This document shows, piece after piece, positions 1 to 8,892 of a stretch of DNA of 64,000 bases; position 1 is the stretch's first letter, and the number at the start of each line of letters is the position of its first letter. The notes beneath the pieces are model-generated. The model searched no databases. It saw only the letters and a list, made by a program, of their open reading frames with translations, and had not been told where the DNA came from. A program made the position numbers and the translations under genes. This stretch comes from a bacterium (GTDB lineage Bacteria > Myxococcota > UBA727 > JAUIJE01). The DNA is taken from the NCBI GenBank assembly GCA_030431455.1, contig JAUIJE010000020.1, positions 62,001-126,000 on the forward strand, written 5' to 3'.

Positions 1-1306
1 CCACCACGCCCCCGGTGAGCAACACCGGCGCCACCGCGAGCCCAGCCGCGCCGGGCAGACCCAGCCACAGCCAGGGTGCCCCCGAGGCGGCGAGCAACAC
101 GGTGAAGTTGGCCACCGCCAGGGCGCTGGCCCCGGCGATGGCGATGAACACCCCCCCCGCGGCGCCGACCCCGGCGGTCAGGGCGATGGCGGTGACCCGC
201 TGGCTGTCGGTCGGCCCCCCGCCGCGCGCCACCGTGGCCGGGGCCTGGTAGTCGGTGAGCGAGCGCGCGGTGACCACCGCGTGTTGGTTGTCCTGCAGCT
301 GGGCCACCGCCCGCTGCAGGCGCTGTCCCCGCCGCACGTAGACCTCGTAGCGCCCCGGTCGCAAGGCCACGACCACGGGCACGCCGGCGAGCTTCTCGAA
401 CTCCGCGAGCACCCGCCCGTCGTCGAGCCGCACCGCGATGTAGCCGGACACCGGGCCCGCGATCTCCAGCTGGCTGCGGGTGGCGCTGAGCTCGGTGAGC
501 ACGACATCACCTTGGCCGATGAGGTCGATGTCGTACGTGGGGTGCTGGGGTCCGTAGGCGCTGTCCACAGTTCGGCTGGTGGTCATGGTGTACGCGAAGC
601 GGTAGGCCTCCATCAATGTCACTTGGCCATCGGCGTCGCCGTCGGCGGCGCCGCGCAGCCCGCTGACCAGAAAGTGCGTGAAGAACGACCCGCGCAGCGC
701 GTCCGACTCCTGGGCCGCTTCGTCGCGGCCCGCCGAGGTCACATACGCCCGGCCGCGCACGTCGCGCGCGGGGACAAACGCTTGCACCGGCACATGCACG
801 CCCCCTTTGGCCCGGGTCACCGCCCCGGCATTGCACGAATCGAGCACCAGCAGGCCAAACCGCACCGGCAACGCCTCGAGCCAACGCCGCATCTCCGCGT
901 AGGGGAGCGTGCCGTCGCGCAGCAGCAGGCCCTCGTCGCTGGAGTGGCCCGAGTAGTACACGACCACCTCGGTGGGGCCGGTGGCCGCGGCTTGTTCGAT
1001 GCGCGCGGCGAGCGCGGCCTGGGCGCGCCGGGCGCCCGCGAGGTCGGGGCCCTGGGTCGAGACCAAACGGTCGGGCGCGACCCCGCCGAGCTCGGTGAGC
1101 ACCCCGGCGAAGGCGTCGGCGTCGGATTCGGCGTAGGCCAAGGTCGCGCGCTCGTGCCCTTGGTTGGCCCCGATGACCCAGGCGAACCGGGCCGGGGCTT
1201 GTCCCTCGTCGGCCGCGGCGGGGGCAGCCACCGTGTACAGGGCCGCGGCCAAGACCGCGCCCACCCTCGACGACAGATGCCCCCGCGCGGCCCGGGCCGG
1301 GCTCAC
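1..1306 (-). CDS. Secreted caspase-family (peptidase C14-like) protein, 3' end beyond window
   Basis: Likely Cys protease of the caspase/metacaspase fold. The GTG start at 1306 overlaps the stop of the upstream gene as GTGA, which fixes the frame. The N-terminus is a signal peptide (hydrophobic stretch about residues 15-31, AAPAAA before the mature part). The core begins with FAWVIGANQGHE, has the His motif YYSGHS (His121) and the Cys motif LLVLDSCNAG (Cys158), the expected caspase dyad. A C-terminal region of about 60 residues carries two hydrophobic helices before the gene runs off the window, so the protease may be membrane-tethered. It is the last visible gene of an operon with an ECF sigma factor, suggesting induced expression. 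The substrate is unknown. Family assignment is fairly sure; role is inference. Confidence 0.85.
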   Translation of the reverse strand, partial: MSPARAARGHLSSRVGAVLAAALYTVAAPAAADEGQAPARFAWVIGANQGHERATLAYAESDADAFAGVLTELGGVAPDRLVSTQGPDLAGARRAQAALAARIEQAAATGPTEVVVYYSGHSSDEGLLLRDGTLPYAEMRRWLEALPVRFGLLVLDSCNAGAVTRAKGGVHVPVQAFVPARDVRGRAYVTSAGRDEAAQESDALRGSFFTHFLVSGLRGAADGDADGQVTLMEAYRFAYTMTTSRTVDSAYGPQHPTYDIDLIGQGDVVLTELSATRSQLEIAGPVSGYIAVRLDDGRVLAEFEKLAGVPVVVALRPGRYEVYVRRGQRLQRAVAQLQDNQHAVVTARSLTDYQAPATVARGGGPTDSQRVTAIALTAGVGAAGGVFIAIAGASALAVANFTVLLAASGAPWLWLGLPGAAGLAVAPVLLTGGVV

Positions 1307-2064
1307 CGCGGGCCCCCCGCGCCGGTCTTGGCCACCACCAGATCGGTGACGTCATACCCATCCAGCAGCAATGGGTCGCGGGCGGGCGCGGGGGTGCGCT
1401 CGGCCCACGCGCTGACCTGCGCGATCACCGGCGCGACCAAGAACGGCTCGGGGCGGCGCACCAAAAAGAACCGCTCAAACCCGGGCGCGTCGTCGAGCAC
1501 GAACGCTTCGTGCAACCGCTCGACCGGGCCGGGCAGGTACAACACCGAGCCGGCGCCGTCGCGCGGGAGGTGCACGGTGAGACCGCGACGTCCGTCGACG
1601 GAGACGAGCACCACGTGGGCGGCCCGGTCCACGGTCAGGCCGAGCCGCACCTCGTCTCCGGGCCCGAGCACGGTGTCCGGCCCGATGGCGCGCTGCCCGC
1701 CCGCGGTCACGTGATAGGCCACGAGGGTGCTTTGGCCCTTGGTGCGCACCGCGGGGCGGCCGGTGGGATCTGTGACAAGCGGCAGCGCCAACCACACGGC
1801 GGCGGCGCAGGCGAGGGCGGCGGGGGCCAGGGCCCAGCGCCATCGCCGGGCGGGCCGCGGGGGGGCGGGGGACAGCGCGCGCGCGAGGGCGGCGGCGTCC
1901 TGGCGGAGGTCGCGACCGGCCACGAAGGTGCGGTTCTCGTCGCGCAGGGCCTCGACCTGTTGGGCCACCGCGGGGTCGTCGAGCCGATGCCGGGGGGCGC
2001 CGGGCTCGTCGAGTGCGAGCTGTTCGAGCTCGAGGGGCGAGAGGGGGCGGCGTGGTTCAGTCAT
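1303..2064 (-). CDS. Single-pass membrane protein with DUF4384-like domain, possible anti-sigma partner
   Basis: 253 residues. The first 70 residues are acidic, helical and without the Cys/His zinc motif of classical anti-sigma factors. A transmembrane helix lies at about 76-97. The remainder (AYHVTAGG..., GDEVRLGLTVDRAAHVVLVSVD, then a face-like FFLVRRPEPF segment) resembles the DUF4384 domains that often accompany bacterial caspase-like proteins. Position directly after an ECF sigma gene (8-nt overlap) and directly before the caspase gene (GTGA overlap) suggests it either restrains the sigma factor or tethers or presents the protease. Either role is inference; no catalytic residues are evident. 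Confidence 0.75.
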   Translation of the reverse strand: MTEPRRPLSPLELEQLALDEPGAPRHRLDDPAVAQQVEALRDENRTFVAGRDLRQDAAALARALSPAPPRPARRWRWALAPAALACAAAVWLALPLVTDPTGRPAVRTKGQSTLVAYHVTAGGQRAIGPDTVLGPGDEVRLGLTVDRAAHVVLVSVDGRRGLTVHLPRDGAGSVLYLPGPVERLHEAFVLDDAPGFERFFLVRRPEPFLVAPVIAQVSAWAERTPAPARDPLLLDGYDVTDLVVAKTGAGGPR

Positions 2065-2590
2065 CCTGCCCTCCTTGTTGGCGCGGGCCGGGGGTGGTCT
2101 CGAGGGTCTCGGCCCGGGCTTTGAGTTGGCGGAGGCGCTTGCGCACCCCGGACACGGACATGCCGGTGGCGTCCGCGACCTGTTGCAGGGTCATGCCGTC
2201 GACAAAATGCAGCACCGCCATGACCCGGGTCGAGGTCTCGACCGTGCCCAGCACTTGGTGGGCGTAGACCCGCAACCAAGACGGCGCGGGCTCGTCGAGC
2301 ACGGCGAACCGATCGATGTCGTCCCCTTGGCTCACCTCATATTTGCGCCCGTGTTTGGCCAGGCGGTTGAGGCACAGCCTCGTCGCGGTGGTGTACATCA
2401 GCGAGGACAGACCGCGGTCCGAGAGGCGGGGCAAGGCACGCAGCACATTCACGAACACATCTTGCAACAGGTCCTCCGCCTCCTGTTCGTGTCCGAGCAG
2501 CGCCTTGCACCGACGGAACACCATTGGTGCATAGCGAGCGTACAGCGCCTCGACATCGATGGCCGCGGGGGGACCATGCCCATCATTCAT
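2057..2590 (-). CDS. ECF-family RNA polymerase sigma factor
   Basis: 177 residues, the usual ECF length. Region 2 is seen as LYARYAPMVFRRC followed by AEDLLQDVFVNVLRAL, and region 4 as the helix-turn-helix MTLQQVADATGMSVSGVRKRLRQL. The ATG at 2590 overlaps the end of the upstream membrane-protein gene by 8 nt, so I prefer it to longer upstream starts that would run through that gene. The downstream gene begins within the last codons. It should direct core RNA polymerase to a small regulon that probably includes its own operon. The regulatory partner is likely the next gene product, although that protein lacks a zinc anti-sigma motif. Confidence 0.92.
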   Translation of the reverse strand: MNDGHGPPAAIDVEALYARYAPMVFRRCKALLGHEQEAEDLLQDVFVNVLRALPRLSDRGLSSLMYTTATRLCLNRLAKHGRKYEVSQGDDIDRFAVLDEPAPSWLRVYAHQVLGTVETSTRVMAVLHFVDGMTLQQVADATGMSVSGVRKRLRQLKARAETLETTPGPRQQGGQDD

Positions 2591-3053
2591 GGCCCACCAC
2601 CAACGGGGCGGTGAGGGGCAGGGACAAAAACGTGGTCGCGACCACGACCTCGGCCAGCGCCAAAAGCACGCCAAAGCCCAGCATGGCCGGCGCGGCCACG
2701 TATTGCCCAAACGCCCAATCCGAGGGCAGCCCATCCACCCCAGGGACCAAGCCCGCGAAGGCCAGCCCCATGCCGAACACCAAGCCCGCGGCCGGAACCA
2801 TCAACACCGAGCCAATGCCCAGGGCCCCGAACGTCATCCAGTAGCTTGGGCTGTCGTAGGCCGCGTAGGTCTCGAGCCATTGCGCGTCGTCGGGCGCGAC
2901 CTCGGCCTGGCCCGCTTTTGGCGCCGTGTGGTCCGCCTCCGCGGCCGGGCCGTCGGCTTCGGCGGTCGGTTCGGGCGGGACCTCCACCCGCTCGGGGCTG
3001 GGGGCGGCGGCCTGCAGGGCCAAGGCGGTGAACACGATCAACGAGCTGGACAT
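2583..3053 (-). CDS. Small exported or membrane protein, first gene of the sigma/caspase operon
   Basis: 156 residues, no recognised family. A signal-like N-terminus (SSSLIVFTALALQAAAP) is followed by a Pro/Glu/Ala-rich stretch to about residue 55. Two or three hydrophobic helices follow (GALGIGSVLMVPAAGLVFGM; MLGFGVLLALAEVVVATTFL). The ATG at 3053 has little room upstream before the acyl-CoA dehydrogenase stop at 3159, so the operon promoter should lie in that 105-nt gap. Its end overlaps the sigma-factor start, implying coupled translation. It could be a sensor or membrane anchor for the sigma/protease module; that is only context. Confidence 0.7.
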   Translation of the reverse strand: MSSSLIVFTALALQAAAPSPERVEVPPEPTAEADGPAAEADHTAPKAGQAEVAPDDAQWLETYAAYDSPSYWMTFGALGIGSVLMVPAAGLVFGMGLAFAGLVPGVDGLPSDWAFGQYVAAPAMLGFGVLLALAEVVVATTFLSLPLTAPLVVGHE

Positions 3054-3158
3054 GGTGAACTCCTGGTCTGCACAACGGCGTGCAGGGATTCAACCGGTCA
3101 GCCCAGATTTGGTGTCACCCCCGCGCGGCGCTTTTTGCCCGCGCGGGTGTGCGGTACC

Positions 3159-5093
3159 TCACGCGGCGAGGTCTTCCTTCTTTTTGCCCTTGCCGTTGCC
3201 GTTGCCGTTGCCGAGCAACCGCCGGAACACCGAGCCCTTCTCCTCGATCTGGAGCAGGACCCCGCGGGCCCGGGGCTCGTAGCGCTCGAGGAACCGCAGC
3301 GCGATTTCGCGGCGCTTCTCCTCTTGGGGCGTGCCCTGCGCGGCCTTGGCTTGTTCGGCCAGGGCCTTGCCCATCGCCTCCCAACACAGAAGTTGGCAGA
3401 GCCGCTCGGCGTGGAGCATGCCGAAGGAGAAGTCTTTGCCCGGGTCCCAATCCTTCATGAACGCCGCGCGCCAGTTGAGCACCGGCACCCCGCGCAGGTC
3501 GCCGAGCTTGTCCGCGGCGATGTTGGTCAGGATGGTCTGGATCCCGTTGAGCACATGCACACGCATTTTCGCGACCAAGCGATCCATGGGATCGCCCCGC
3601 ACCGCGTCGAGCCGGGCCGCGGCCTGCATCGAGAAGAACCGCCCGGGGTTGCGGATGACGCTCTGCATGTTGTCCTTGAGCGCCATCAGGGCCTGAATCT
3701 GGCTCGTGCCCTCGTACACGGGGATGACGAGCGCGTCGCGCAGCAGCTTCTCGATGCCGGCCTCGACGATGTAGCCGATGCCCCCATGGATCTGCATCGC
3801 CATCCGCGCAAACCGCACACACTCTTCGCCCCCGACGTACTTGATCAGCGGGGTCAGATGCCGGGCCTTGCGCTTCATGCGGCGCATCTTCTTTTCCCGC
3901 TCGCGGCGCTCTTTGTCGTCCTGCGGCGGCTGGGTCTTGAGCATGCCCTTCATGCGGGTGGCGACCTCTTCATAGGTCGCGGCCTTGAACGAGATCGCGC
4001 GCAAGCCGGCGATGAGCACGTCCATCTCGTCGAGGTAGTCGGCGATCATCTCGTGCTGCACGATGGGCTTGCCCATGGTCACGCGCTCTTCGGCGTAGGC
4101 CACCGACTTGCGGTAGGCGTTCTCCATGATGCCCAGGCTCTCGAACCCCACCGCGATGCGCGCGTTGTTCATCAGGAGCAACATGCCCAAAAAGCCATGA
4201 CCGCGCTGGCCGATGAGCTCGGCGTAGCTATCCTCAAAATCGAGGGTCGCGGCCACCGCCGAGTGTTGGCCCATCTTGCCCTCGACCCCGCCGATGGCGA
4301 AGTTGCGGACCTTCTCGCCGTCCTTTTCGATGTGGGCCGGGCAGTAGAACAGCGACAGGCCCTTGAGCCCGGGATGGGTCGACGGGTCCTCGCTGCGGGC
4401 GATGACGATGTGATGCTCGCCGTGGCCGGAGGTGATGAAGATCTTCTGGCCGGTGAGGCGCCAGGAGCCGTCTTCTTGCTCCACCGCCTTGGCCCGAATC
4501 TGGGCGAGGTCGGAGCCCGCGCCCGGCTCGGTGAGCACCATCGCCCCCCACTCTTGGCCGGTGGCCATGGCCGCGATCTGCTCGTCGAAACGGGTCTTGG
4601 TGATCCCGCCGTTGGTGATCTCGGTGCTGCCCTCCTCGATGGAGTACAGCAGCAGCGCCGAGGCGATGCCGCCGTGAAAGCCGAAGTGGCTCATCACCGA
4701 GACGTCGGCCCGGGCGAGCATCTCGAGGAGCATGCTGTTGACCACCAGCGGGGCGTTCATGCCGCCGAGCCGCCGGGGCAGCGACAGGCCCATGGCCCCG
4801 AGCTCGCCGAGGGCCTTCATGATCTTTTCCATGCGCTCGGGCTCTTTGACCTCGCCGTTGTCGAGAATCTCGGGGTGCTGCTCGTCGAGCTCTTTGCTGT
4901 GGGGGGCAATCTCATTGGCGATGAACTCCCCCATCTGGGTGAGCACGTCGCGGAAAAATGCCACCGCCTCTTCGTTGGACGCGTAGCCCTCTTCGTCGGG
5001 GAAACCGGCCTCGACGATGTCGATCACCGTGTCCCAATCCATGTTGTCGAACTGGAACTGAAGGTCTTCGTTGTCGGTGAAGAAGTTGGCCAT
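3159..5093 (-). CDS. Acyl-CoA dehydrogenase (long FadE-type, 644 aa)
   Basis: Flavoenzyme that introduces the alpha,beta double bond into acyl-CoA in beta-oxidation. Visible signatures are the FAD-binding LTEPGAGSDL and the FITSGHGEHHIVIAR segment. The catalytic-base motif VYEGTSQIQALM has the Glu at about residue 461. The protein is longer than the 380-residue MCAD type because of an N-terminal extension (residues 1-90) and a C-terminal tail of about 150 residues ending in a repetitive GNGNGNGKGKKK stretch. That is typical of the 600-residue bacterial dehydrogenases that take long or bulky acyl-CoAs. I chose the start MANFFTDN because upstream codons look non-coding. Downstream, the sigma/caspase operon begins after 105 nt. 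Specific substrate is not deducible. Confidence 0.93.
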   Translation of the reverse strand: MANFFTDNEDLQFQFDNMDWDTVIDIVEAGFPDEEGYASNEEAVAFFRDVLTQMGEFIANEIAPHSKELDEQHPEILDNGEVKEPERMEKIMKALGELGAMGLSLPRRLGGMNAPLVVNSMLLEMLARADVSVMSHFGFHGGIASALLLYSIEEGSTEITNGGITKTRFDEQIAAMATGQEWGAMVLTEPGAGSDLAQIRAKAVEQEDGSWRLTGQKIFITSGHGEHHIVIARSEDPSTHPGLKGLSLFYCPAHIEKDGEKVRNFAIGGVEGKMGQHSAVAATLDFEDSYAELIGQRGHGFLGMLLLMNNARIAVGFESLGIMENAYRKSVAYAEERVTMGKPIVQHEMIADYLDEMDVLIAGLRAISFKAATYEEVATRMKGMLKTQPPQDDKERREREKKMRRMKRKARHLTPLIKYVGGEECVRFARMAMQIHGGIGYIVEAGIEKLLRDALVIPVYEGTSQIQALMALKDNMQSVIRNPGRFFSMQAAARLDAVRGDPMDRLVAKMRVHVLNGIQTILTNIAADKLGDLRGVPVLNWRAAFMKDWDPGKDFSFGMLHAERLCQLLCWEAMGKALAEQAKAAQGTPQEEKRREIALRFLERYEPRARGVLLQIEEKGSVFRRLLGNGNGNGKGKKKEDLAA

Positions 5094-5185
5094 GTCGTTG
5101 CGTCCTCTCCGTCGGGGGGCAGTGTGCGCGTGCACCCACACACACTATTTCATTCCACCATGAATTTTATCGACACATCGCGCGA

Positions 5186-7672
5186 TCAACCAGAGTTGCC
5201 GGGGCCTTTTTCCCCCGCTTCGTCGGCCAGGGGGCGGCGCAGGCGCAACTCGGCGTGCACCGGGATCGCCGCGCGGTCGGTCGGGACCACGAAGGTCTCG
5301 CCCACCCGCCAGCGTTCGCGCTGGTTGGAGAAGTGCGGGTGTTGGTAGTGGCCGCTCTGGCCGAGGTCGATGACCATGCGGCCCTCGACGGGGGAGGTCA
5401 TGTGGGCCATCAGCCGGAACACCGCCCCGCGATCCACCGGCAGGCCCCCCTCGGCCCGGATCGTCGTCGACCACCCGGACTCTTCTTGTTCGGCCACCTG
5501 GAACACCGCCCCCACCACCGGGGTCGAGGCCAACGCATTTTTGAACGTCAGCCGGTGCACGCTCCCCCAGCGCCAGTCCTGGGGCCCGGCGCTGACCTCC
5601 TCGACCAGCCGGTCGAGGGCCACCGCCGCCGCCCGCTCGACAAACCCGGCCAAGCCCTCCCGGTCCTTGGACCGGTAGTCGTCGAACAAGACCTGGTCTC
5701 GCCCCTGATGCTCTTCGAGAATCGCGTTCTCGATGATCATCTGGGTGGCGGGATCGTCCTGCAGGTACAGGGCGAAGTCCTCGCCCACGTGCACCGCCAA
5801 CACCTCATAGGTGAACGCCTCCAGCAGCCAGGTGAAGGGCAGCGCGCCCAGGCTCTCGGTGGTGTAGGCCCCGTCGAAGGTGCGCACATATTCGCAGAAC
5901 TTGCTCACCCGCCCCTCGTTGTGCCCCACCAACGCTTCGGGGCAATAGGTGCCAAGCACGGGGGCGAGGCGTTGGGCCTGGGGGCTGGTCACGTCTTGCT
6001 GCAGACCGCAGTATACAGCTTCATTGTGTTTGTGCCGGACGAGGTCGCGCAGCTTGTGGTCGATGCGCTGGGCCCGGTGCGGGGTGCGGCCGCCGAACCC
6101 ATAGGCGGCGGCGATGCGGTCGTCCTCGTCGATGCGCTGGTTGGCGGAGAAGACATAGCCGGTGGGGGGATTTTTGATGTAGGGCAGGGCGTCTTCGGGC
6201 AAAAACCCGCGCCAACCGGCGGTCTCGTGGGCGCCGTTGCGGGGGCGATCGCTGCGCTCGTCGCTGATGCGGAGGGGGATGCGGCCTGACAATGCATAGG
6301 CAATGTCGCCCCGGGTATCGGCGAAGATCCAGTTGAGGCTGGGCACGGCCAGGCCCCCCACCGCGGTGCGGGCCTCGTCGACGGTGCCGGCCGCGGCCAA
6401 GTCCCAGAACGCCAGCAGGCTGTCTTTGGCCTCGTCGGGGAAAAAGCCCGGCCAGAGCAGGGCGAACTGCGCGTCGGGCTCCATCTGGTTGCGGTAGGCC
6501 TCGGGGAGCATGGGGCCGAACAGGGTGGTCTTCCAGACCTCGCTGGTCTCGATTTGGCCGTTGACCACGAAGGATTGCATCCACGCCCCGAAAGGTTTGG
6601 CCTCGTCGTCGACGATGTAGCGATCGTCGCGGTCGGGATCGGTCTGGATGCGCACCAGGTCTTGGGTGTCGGCGTAGGACGCGGTGAAGGCAAAGCTCAC
6701 CGTGCGGTTGTGGCCCGCGACCACCGCGGGCACCCCGGGAAAGGTCGCGCCCACCACGTCGACCGGGCCGTAGGCGATGTGGGCGAGGTACACCGTCGAG
6801 GGCGCGGCGTGGCGCAGGTGGGGGTCGGCGCACAGCACGGGGTGGCCGTCGTTGGTGTGGGCCCCGGACACCGCCCAGGCGTTGGACGCGCCTTTGGGGA
6901 ATAGCTGGTCGAGGCGCCGGCCTTCGGTGGGGGGCGCGGGGGGCGGCGGCAACGGGGTGGGGGGCGTGAGGGGGCTCAAGCCCTCGGGCCGGAGGGGGGC
7001 GGGGTCCGGCGCGTCGGGCTCGTCGAGGTCTCGGAGGTGGGCCACGCCCCCGTCGTCGAGCGGGACGAGCAGCGCGTCGCGGCGGGGGTCGTCGGGGGCG
7101 AGGCGGGCGAGCACCCGGGCCCGGACAAACTCTTGGTCGAGGTCGCCGCTGAGCCGGAAGCTGTAGAGCCGAAAGATGGACAGCGCGTCGTAGACCGAAA
7201 ACGGTTTGAACGTGAGCCGCAACAAGCGCAGCTCGGCGGGCAGCCCCGCGTGGCTGGCCCCGTCGTTGACCCCCTGGACGTAGGCTTCCAAAATGCGCCG
7301 AAGCCGGGGGGAGAGCAGGCGCTCCTCGTCGCGCAACCGGTAGGTCATGAAGCGCAGCTGGCTGTCGGTGTCGAGGAAATCGCGCCCGAACAGTTCGGTG
7401 ATGCGGCCCTGGGCCGCGTGCCGCAAAAAATCGATCTGGAACAGGCGGTCCCGGGCGTGCACGAAGCCGAGGCCGTAGGCGGCGTCGGGCTCGTCCTGGG
7501 CGAAGATGTGCGGCACCCCCTCGTCGTCGACGACCACGTCCGCGCCGCGGTCGGGGTACGCGCCCCGGGCGAACACCGTCTGGGGCGCGTCGGCGGTCTC
7601 GGGCGGATAAAGCCAATCGAACAGGCTGCACCCCGGCCCCGCCACCGCCACCGTGGCCGCGATGATGGCCAT
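5186..7672 (-). CDS. Penicillin acylase (Ntn-hydrolase) family lipoprotein
   Basis: 828 residues. The start is the ATG whose product has a lipoprotein signal (MAIIAATVAVAGPGC, Cys15). Longer reading through the divergent YccF gene is rejected. The family makes a precursor cleaved into alpha and beta chains at an N-terminal nucleophile Ser; here the motif is KGASNAWAVSG with Ser263. Other family blocks are GVPHIFA, GLGFVHARDRLFQIDF, and the beta-chain start GHPVLCADPHL. A Pro-rich linker (residues about 235-255) precedes the cleavage site. The family hydrolyses amides of penicillins, N-acyl-homoserine lactones or other acylated amines. An exported lipoprotein form in this lineage could be quorum-quenching, antibiotic degradation or nutrient scavenging; the sequence does not decide. 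Confidence 0.93.
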   Translation of the reverse strand: MAIIAATVAVAGPGCSLFDWLYPPETADAPQTVFARGAYPDRGADVVVDDEGVPHIFAQDEPDAAYGLGFVHARDRLFQIDFLRHAAQGRITELFGRDFLDTDSQLRFMTYRLRDEERLLSPRLRRILEAYVQGVNDGASHAGLPAELRLLRLTFKPFSVYDALSIFRLYSFRLSGDLDQEFVRARVLARLAPDDPRRDALLVPLDDGGVAHLRDLDEPDAPDPAPLRPEGLSPLTPPTPLPPPPAPPTEGRRLDQLFPKGASNAWAVSGAHTNDGHPVLCADPHLRHAAPSTVYLAHIAYGPVDVVGATFPGVPAVVAGHNRTVSFAFTASYADTQDLVRIQTDPDRDDRYIVDDEAKPFGAWMQSFVVNGQIETSEVWKTTLFGPMLPEAYRNQMEPDAQFALLWPGFFPDEAKDSLLAFWDLAAAGTVDEARTAVGGLAVPSLNWIFADTRGDIAYALSGRIPLRISDERSDRPRNGAHETAGWRGFLPEDALPYIKNPPTGYVFSANQRIDEDDRIAAAYGFGGRTPHRAQRIDHKLRDLVRHKHNEAVYCGLQQDVTSPQAQRLAPVLGTYCPEALVGHNEGRVSKFCEYVRTFDGAYTTESLGALPFTWLLEAFTYEVLAVHVGEDFALYLQDDPATQMIIENAILEEHQGRDQVLFDDYRSKDREGLAGFVERAAAVALDRLVEEVSAGPQDWRWGSVHRLTFKNALASTPVVGAVFQVAEQEESGWSTTIRAEGGLPVDRGAVFRLMAHMTSPVEGRMVIDLGQSGHYQHPHFSNQRERWRVGETFVVPTDRAAIPVHAELRLRRPLADEAGEKGPGNSG

Positions 7673-7717
7673 CACCGCCGCCCTTGCCGGGCCGCGGCGA
7701 GCGTTTATCGTGGTCCC

Positions 7718-8104
7718 ATGACGCTGCTGTTCAACATTCTCTGGGCCACCCTCGGCGGGGGCTTTCTCATCGCGCTGCAATACCTGCTCGGGGGGCTGGT
7801 GCTGTGCGCCACCATCGTGGGCATCCCCTTCGGCCTGCAGTGTTTTAAGCTCGCGCACCTGGCGTTGACCCCGTTCGGTCACGACTTTGAAGAGGACCCC
7901 ACCGCGGGGGCCACCGGCCTGCTGGGCCTGTTGATGAACATCATTTGGCTCATCTTCGGCGGCATCACCACCTTCATCACCCACGTCGGCCTCGGCTTTT
8001 CCGCCGCCATCACCATCATCGGCATCCCCTTCGCGATCCAACACGCGAAGCTGGCGGTGCTGAGCTTGTTCCCCTTCGGCCGCCGCGTGATCGAAGTGCA
8101 CTGA
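7718..8104 (+). CDS. YccF-domain inner-membrane protein
   Basis: 128 residues with two tandem copies of the YccF repeat: each has a hydrophobic helix followed by a GIPFGLQ or GIPFAIQ loop and a Lys/Leu-rich short helix (FKLAHLAL; AKLAVLSL). Between them lies LLGLLMNIIWLIFGGI. The family is a small membrane protein of unknown biochemical role. The ATG at 7718 is 45 nt from the divergent penicillin-acylase start, so the two genes share a promoter region. It converges with the next minus-strand gene with only 17 nt between stops. Confidence 0.9.
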   Translation: MTLLFNILWATLGGGFLIALQYLLGGLVLCATIVGIPFGLQCFKLAHLALTPFGHDFEEDPTAGATGLLGLLMNIIWLIFGGITTFITHVGLGFSAAITIIGIPFAIQHAKLAVLSLFPFGRRVIEVH

Positions 8105-8121
8105 CATTGGACGGGGCCCGG

Positions 8122-8814
8122 TCATTCCGCGGGCAGCGCGAACGATGCCCCCGCGGCCCCGGCCCCGATCAGCACCACCACCCCGCCGAGCAGGGCCACC
8201 GAGCTGGCCGCGATCGTGACCACGTCCCGGGTGTCGTAGATCGCCGCCCGCTTGACCTGGACCTGCTCCGCGTCGGCCTGAAAGTGTAGCAATACCGCAT
8301 AGATACCGAGGCCGCCGCCCGCCACCATGGTGAGCAGACCGAGCGCCCCCACCGCCCCGCCGACCCCGAGCACGATGGTCGACAGCCCGAGCCCGGCCGG
8401 CTCCGCGGGGGCCGCCGCCGGGGCGGGGGCCGGTCCTGCCTTGTCGGCTTCCATCGTGACCTCTTGGCGAATCAGCTCAAAGAAGCCGCGAATCTTGGGG
8501 GGCAGGTCGGGGTCGAGCTGGTAGTCGGGCTTTTTCTGCAGCAAGAACCGAAAGTGAATGCGGGCCTCGACGTCGTTTTTGAGCACCCGTTGCAGGATGC
8601 CGGCCCGGAGGTGGGCGTTGAGCAGCTGCTCCTCTTGCACGTCGGGGTGGGTGATGACCTCGAGCCACAGGTTGATCGCGTCCTCGTACTCGAGGTTCTG
8701 TTCGGCGGCTTCGGCTTTTTCGATGTAGGTCGTCACCGGTTCGCGGTCGGCTTGGGCGAGCACCGGCCGCGAACACAGGCCGAGCAGCAAGACGGCAAAC
8801 ACGCGTGTGGTCAT
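8122..8814 (-). CDS. Exported hypothetical protein with helical-repeat domain and two C-terminal TM helices
   Basis: 230 residues, no named family. A clear signal peptide (TTRVFAVLLLGLCSRPVLAQA) leads to an alpha-helical region resembling one or two TPR-like units (YIEKAEAAEQNLEYEDAINL, then HLRAGILQRVLKNDVEARIHF). A Pro/Ala linker and two hydrophobic segments (LSTIVLGVGGAVGALGLLTM; IAASSVALLGGVVVLIGAGAAG) follow. This layout, helical repeats outside and membrane hairpin at the end, is common in myxobacterial envelope proteins of unknown role. It is divergent from ttcA, whose start lies 78 nt away. Confidence 0.75.
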   Translation of the reverse strand: MTTRVFAVLLLGLCSRPVLAQADREPVTTYIEKAEAAEQNLEYEDAINLWLEVITHPDVQEEQLLNAHLRAGILQRVLKNDVEARIHFRFLLQKKPDYQLDPDLPPKIRGFFELIRQEVTMEADKAGPAPAPAAAPAEPAGLGLSTIVLGVGGAVGALGLLTMVAGGGLGIYAVLLHFQADAEQVQVKRAAIYDTRDVVTIAASSVALLGGVVVLIGAGAAGASFALPAE

Positions 8815-8892
8815 GGCGCGAGCATACAACTTGTCCGCCCGGGCGGGGCAAGCCCGATTGGCCGACGCGGGCGGGTGTGTCATCGACCGGCC

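Noticed and set aside
2559-5348. 929-residue open frame on the plus strand
   Set aside because: It lies antisense to the acyl-CoA dehydrogenase and is an artefact of GC-rich codon use; its translation has no domain and is His/Arg/Gly-rich.
5186-8125. Longer penicillin-acylase frame starting at 8125
   Set aside because: The extra 151 codons run antisense through the YccF gene. The lipoprotein start at 7672 explains the protein better.
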